Assembly: GCF_040678635.1 (NCBI RefSeq) | Contig: NZ_JBFATZ010000002.1 | Coordinates: 611,913 to 675,912, forward strand | DNA: 64,000 nt | Direction of reading: 5' to 3' | DNA from: Thermopolyspora sp040678635 | GTDB lineage: Bacteria; Actinomycetota; Actinomycetes; Streptosporangiales; Streptosporangiaceae | Shown: positions 60,737 through 64,000 of the stretch, one piece after another | Numbering within the stretch: position 1 is the first letter of the stretch | How the letters are laid out: the number at the start of each line of letters is the position of its first letter | The notes under the pieces: generated by a model | What the model saw: only the letters and a program-made list of their open reading frames with translations | Database searches by the model: none | Told to the model about the DNA's origin: nothing | Made by a program: the position numbers and the translations under genes

Positions 60737-60784
60737 TCATCTCACCGCTCATCTCGCCGCTCATCTCGCCGCTCATCTCACCGC
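60737..60784. repeat. Four 12-bp tandem repeats upstream of the GT87-like gene
   Basis: TCATCTCGCCGC or TCATCTCACCGC repeated at 60737, 60749, 60761 and 60773, in the 5' region of the next gene. Confidence 0.85.
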
Positions 60785-60868
60785 CGACCGGCGCCGGGGC
60801 GGGGCGTCCCTGTGAATCCGGGCGTCGAGTGGCTGAGCGCTCCCGAGATCCGGCAGGCTAGTGGGGCC

Positions 60869-62215
60869 ATGGACTACGCAATTCCCACGGGGATCCTCCT
60901 CGTCACCGGTGTCGTGCTCGCCCTCGTCGCGCAGAGAAAGGGGTGGAACCCCTCCTGGGTGGTGATCCTGGGCGTCGGCATCGGCCTGCGTGTGCTGGTC
61001 ATGGCCATGTCGGCCCTCGACACCTGGCAACCGGTCGACTTCGTGCAGAGTTTCCAACCGGCCGGCGAGGCGGTGCTCGCCCGGCGCGATCCGGTGCTTG
61101 AAGGCAATCACGGCTGGCACTTCCTGCCGACGATCCCCTACGTGTACGCGCTGCTGCTGTGGACCGGCATCCCGTGGGAGTGGGCCGGTCGGCTGGTCAC
61201 CGTGGTCTGCGATGTCATCCTGATCCCGCTGGTGGGCAAGCTCGCCGGCGGCGAGAAGGCCTCGCTGCGCGCCTTCCAGTACGCCTGCAACCCGCTGGCC
61301 GTCCTCGTCGCCTCCGTGCACGGGCAGGTCGAGCCGGTCTCGCTGGTGTTCGGGGTGGCGGCGTTCGTCGTGGCCCGCAACGCCCGCACCGAGCGGCCCG
61401 TGCGCAACGCCATCCTCGCCGGGCTGCTCATGGGCCTGGCGCTGTGCGCCAAGAGCTGGCCGATCTGGCTGGTGCCCGGCATGCTCCTGTTCCTGCCCAC
61501 CCTGCCCACCTCGCCCGGCCCGCGCGTCGGCTCGCCCACGCTCCTCGGCCGCGCGTACGCGTACGCCTACGCGTCCCGGGCCCGCGCGTACGCGCTCGTC
61601 GCCACCGGCGTGGCGCCGATCTTCTTCCTGGTGACGTTGCCGATCGGCGCGGGCACGGCGTTGTCGGAGATCCCCGAGGTGATCAGGATCATCGGCGACG
61701 TGCGCCCGATCGTCGGCGAGTGGGGCTGGACCGCCATCGCCGTCGACGGCCAGTGGACGCTCGACGCCGGACTGGCCCGCATCGGCCAGTACCTGATCTA
61801 CGGCACGCTTCTCGTGGTCCTGTTCCTGTGGCGCAAGGCCGATCCGATCGACCTCACCACCGCGCTGCTGCTGGCGTTCATGGTCGTGACGCCCCGCCTC
61901 GGCGCGCAGTACCTGCTGTGGTTCATGCCGTTCCTCGTCGCCCGGCCCACGAGGTTCGCCTGGCCGGCGATCATCGGCTGCTCGTTGTGGGCGGGAGCGG
62001 GCTACCTATATCTGACGCAGTACATCGGCGCGGACTGGGCGGCCCTGCACTCGCCATGGGCGAAGAGCTCGATCATCCTGCTGCCCATCCTGGCGGCGGC
62101 CCTGCCGTGGGAGCGCATGCGCGCCGGCTCCCGGGCGTGGGAGGAGCGGACACGCCGCGACGACGGCAAAGACCTGGCGGAGCCGGACGCCGTCAGCGAG
62201 CCGAGACCTGCCTGA
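60869..62215 (+). CDS. GT87-like integral membrane glycosyltransferase
   Basis: 448 residues, about ten membrane helices. Early extracytoplasmic loop with VDFVQSFQPAGEAVLARRDP, FLPTIPYVYALLLW, and LCAKSWPIWLVPGMLLFLP resembles the polyprenol-mannose-dependent GT-C families (GT87/DUF2029). Predicted to add sugars to cell-envelope glycans. ATG 60869; longer in-frame extension crosses the 12-bp repeats and is unlikely. A small AYAYAYASRARAYA tract lies mid-protein. Confidence 0.75.
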   Translation: MDYAIPTGILLVTGVVLALVAQRKGWNPSWVVILGVGIGLRVLVMAMSALDTWQPVDFVQSFQPAGEAVLARRDPVLEGNHGWHFLPTIPYVYALLLWTGIPWEWAGRLVTVVCDVILIPLVGKLAGGEKASLRAFQYACNPLAVLVASVHGQVEPVSLVFGVAAFVVARNARTERPVRNAILAGLLMGLALCAKSWPIWLVPGMLLFLPTLPTSPGPRVGSPTLLGRAYAYAYASRARAYALVATGVAPIFFLVTLPIGAGTALSEIPEVIRIIGDVRPIVGEWGWTAIAVDGQWTLDAGLARIGQYLIYGTLLVVLFLWRKADPIDLTTALLLAFMVVTPRLGAQYLLWFMPFLVARPTRFAWPAIIGCSLWAGAGYLYLTQYIGADWAALHSPWAKSSIILLPILAAALPWERMRAGSRAWEERTRRDDGKDLAEPDAVSEPRPA

Positions 62216-62337
62216 GCCCGCGTCGCCGCGGTCGTCCACGCCCGGGGCGACGGGGTCGCCCGGCGCCAGGACGACCGCCGTGAACAAGGTCGTCCGTGAA
62301 CGCGGGTCCCCGGATCACAAGGTTTTCGCACCGATGA

Positions 62338-63516
62338 TCAGTCCGGCCGTTTCGCCTCTGGATGACGTTCCGCCTCTAGAGGAGAAGACGTGCCGCTCGC
62401 GCCGCGATCGGCGGACGGCGAAGGCGTCGCTTCCGAACGGTCGGCTCGCGCCTCCGGCGTGACGGGAGGCCCGGCGACCTCGGCGGGCGATTCGCCGGAG
62501 ATCAGGGCTCCGGCCCATAGCGCCGCCGGATCGCTGTCCACCAGCAGCGCGCGGGTGAACAGGCTGAGCGGAATGGCCAGGAGCGCCCCCAGCGGGCCGA
62601 GCACGAAGGTCCACAGGATGAGCGACAGGAACGTCACCGTCGTGGAGAGCCCCACGGCGTCGCCGAGGAACTTGGGCTGAATGAAGGACTGGATGACCAC
62701 GTTGATCGCCATGTAGGCGACGATCGCGAGGATCATCGTCCGCGGCCCGCCTTCCAGGAGTCCCAGCAGCGCCGGAGGCACCAGCCCGATGATGAAGCCG
62801 ATGTTGGGGATGTAGTTCGTGATCAGTGCGAGAACGCCCCACAACAGCGGCAGGGGCACACCGAGCAGATACAGCGCGCCGATGTCCAAAACCGCGCAGA
62901 TGATGCCGAAGATCGTCGAGACGATCAAGTACCGCCGGACCCTGTAAGTGAAGTTCGTGAGCGCCTCGATCAGGCGAGGCCGATTGCCTCCGAGGCCGGC
63001 GAGGGCCCGGGCGAACACCGGAGCGTCCAGGCTCATCGCCAGCAGCAGCACCACGATGAGGAACAGACTCGACAGCACCCCGAGCAGACCGGACAGGAAC
63101 TGCTGGGCGAGTTGCAGCAACTGTCCCGGGTCCAGCGACTCCAGAGCCCGATTGATCTCCGCATTGCCATACCCCAGCCGCGTCGCCAACGCCTGCGCGT
63201 CGGCGACGAGCCGGTCGAGCTGGTCGGAGTACGTCGGGATGAGGGCGGCCAGCTGCGCCACCGACACCGTGAGCACCGCCACCATGCCCAGCAGGAACAC
63301 GATGACCAGGGCGAGGGGAACCGCGACGATCACCCAGGTCGGGGCCCGCCGCCGGGTGAGCCATTCGCGCACCGGGGACACGGCGATCACCAGGACCAGC
63401 GCCAGCACGACGGGGCCCACGATGGAAGAGGTCTCGCGAACGCCCGCGAGCACCACGATCGCCGCCGCCACGCCCACAAGGACCGACAGGGCACGGGGTA
63501 TCCGCTGCTCAGTCAC
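62338..63516 (-). CDS. AI-2E family transporter (YdiK/PerM type)
   Basis: 392 residues. Family text SIVGPVVLALVLVIAVSPVR, LWGVLALITNYIPNIGFIIG, IQSFIQPKFLGDAVGLSTTV and FVLGPLGALLAIPLSLFTRA; seven to eight helices. The C-terminal 60 residues are hydrophilic and probably disordered. GTG 63516 is preceded by AGGAGAGGACCC. Confidence 0.93.
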   Translation of the reverse strand: MTEQRIPRALSVLVGVAAAIVVLAGVRETSSIVGPVVLALVLVIAVSPVREWLTRRRAPTWVIVAVPLALVIVFLLGMVAVLTVSVAQLAALIPTYSDQLDRLVADAQALATRLGYGNAEINRALESLDPGQLLQLAQQFLSGLLGVLSSLFLIVVLLLAMSLDAPVFARALAGLGGNRPRLIEALTNFTYRVRRYLIVSTIFGIICAVLDIGALYLLGVPLPLLWGVLALITNYIPNIGFIIGLVPPALLGLLEGGPRTMILAIVAYMAINVVIQSFIQPKFLGDAVGLSTTVTFLSLILWTFVLGPLGALLAIPLSLFTRALLVDSDPAALWAGALISGESPAEVAGPPVTPEARADRSEATPSPSADRGASGTSSPLEAERHPEAKRPD

Positions 63517-63763
63517 GGGTCCTCTCCTACCCCCACGGTGATCGATCCCTCAGATGCGCGGGAGACGCGTCTCGATCGTTACCTGGATTGGCGAGAGCCC
63601 ATCCGGGGAACTGATATTGTTTTGGACGTCGGCAGGGACCGGCGCGAATCCCACCACCTGGATCAAGATCCAAGTTGGGACGACGCTGGTCGGGTCCGGC
63701 CAACCTCTTGAACGATCCCGATTCGTTGATCGATTCGCATTTCGGTCACGAGCGGGGTATGTT

Positions 63764-63795
63764 TAGAGGTTGCCTACCAAGGAGGTAGGTCTGAT
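63764..63795 (+). promoter_or_regulatory. Upstream hairpin in rrn leader region
   Basis: CCTACC (63774-63779) and GGTAGG (63785-63790) form a short stem in the region before the rRNA promoter. Role unknown. Confidence 0.3.
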
Positions 63796-63843
63796 TCTTC
63801 CGGATCTTGGCTGGTTTGTGGCAGGTGTCCCGGTTGGGGTGGT

Positions 63844-63873
63844 TTGCCCCGGACTGGACAGGTCTGGTAGAGT
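63844..63873 (+). promoter_or_regulatory. rRNA operon promoter
   Basis: -35 TTGCCC (63844-63849), 18-nt spacer, -10 TAGAGT (63868-63873), a typical actinobacterial rrn promoter. It reads toward the conserved pre-16S leader. Confidence 0.6.
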
Positions 63874-63938
63874 CGAACCGCTGAGGTGCGCCCCAGGTGC
63901 CAGGGCCGGTTGGTGCTGGTGGTCTGGTGTACGCGTCC

Positions 63939-64000
63939 GTTTCTTGAGAACTCAACAGTGTGCTAAAAGCCAGTGCATGATGAATTAACCCCGTCATGCC
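63939..64000 (+). promoter_or_regulatory. Pre-16S rRNA leader (antitermination/processing region)
   Basis: TTCTTGAGAACTCAACAGTG followed by GTGCTAAAAGCCAGTG matches the leader found upstream of 16S rRNA in actinobacteria. The 16S gene itself must begin just beyond 64000. Confidence 0.75.

Overview
The window is high-GC actinobacterial chromosome. The F420-type oxidoreductase, SARP regulator, DivIVA-repeat protein, Tat-lipoprotein binding protein and the order rpsB-tsf-pyrH-frr-cdsA-rlmN point to Actinomycetota, most likely the Streptosporangiales (genus not resolvable by eye). There is one 97-base run of N (17224-17320). Only part of the sequence looks like a conserved core; the rest is accessory metabolism, a tRNA array and an unusual number of tandem repeats.

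Layout. 1-14500 is the conserved block: yraN, a ComM/YifB AAA protein, dprA, a secreted M23 peptidase, RNase Z, then rpsB, tsf, pyrH, frr, cdsA, a SUFU-domain protein and rlmN. 14500-20300 holds an ABC exporter pair, a DivIVA-repeat protein, a repeat tract with the assembly gap, a secreted M1 metallopeptidase, a cyclase-family hydrolase and an Lrp/AsnC regulator. 20500-27740 is a polyamine uptake and catabolism cluster: aminobutyraldehyde-type dehydrogenase, PotA/D/B/C-like ABC transporter and an FAD amine oxidase. An F420 oxidoreductase and an XdhC-like protein follow. 29856-36846 is an arabinan/arabinoside utilisation cluster (LacI regulator, ABC permeases, GH43, GH51) that appears to have lost its sugar-binding protein and carries two compensating frameshifts in the first permease. 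36900-41800 has an SDR, a LigD-like phosphoesterase with a degenerate ligase domain and a large PEP-synthase/rifampicin-phosphotransferase-like protein. 42268-50877 has a GntR/MHS-transporter divergon, an SDR, DedA, a methyltransferase and a large SARP regulator; two membrane proteins follow.

52800-57330 is an array of 17 tRNA genes, all on the minus strand and some only 2 nt apart or abutting, interrupted by a P450-TetR pair with a twin palindromic operator. Several tRNAs are structurally odd: a His(GTG) anticodon on a class-II-like body, a Leu(CAG) anticodon on a class-I body, C33 in Asp and Gly, and mispaired acceptor stems. A minus-strand promoter, a 34-codon ORF with a good ribosome-binding site and a hairpin lie at the head of the array. 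57700-63516 has ThuA/Gfo-Idh-MocA genes, a PRC-barrel stress protein, a GT87-like membrane glycosyltransferase and an AI-2E family transporter. The window ends inside the leader of an rRNA operon.

A recurring theme is in-frame repeat expansion inside otherwise conserved proteins: twelve 15-residue units before CdsA, a Cys/Gly/His-rich insert in DprA, and shorter repeats in YifB, the PEP-utilising enzyme and the PRC-barrel protein. Intergenic minisatellites occur as well. Product names are assigned from motifs read by eye; no database search was run.
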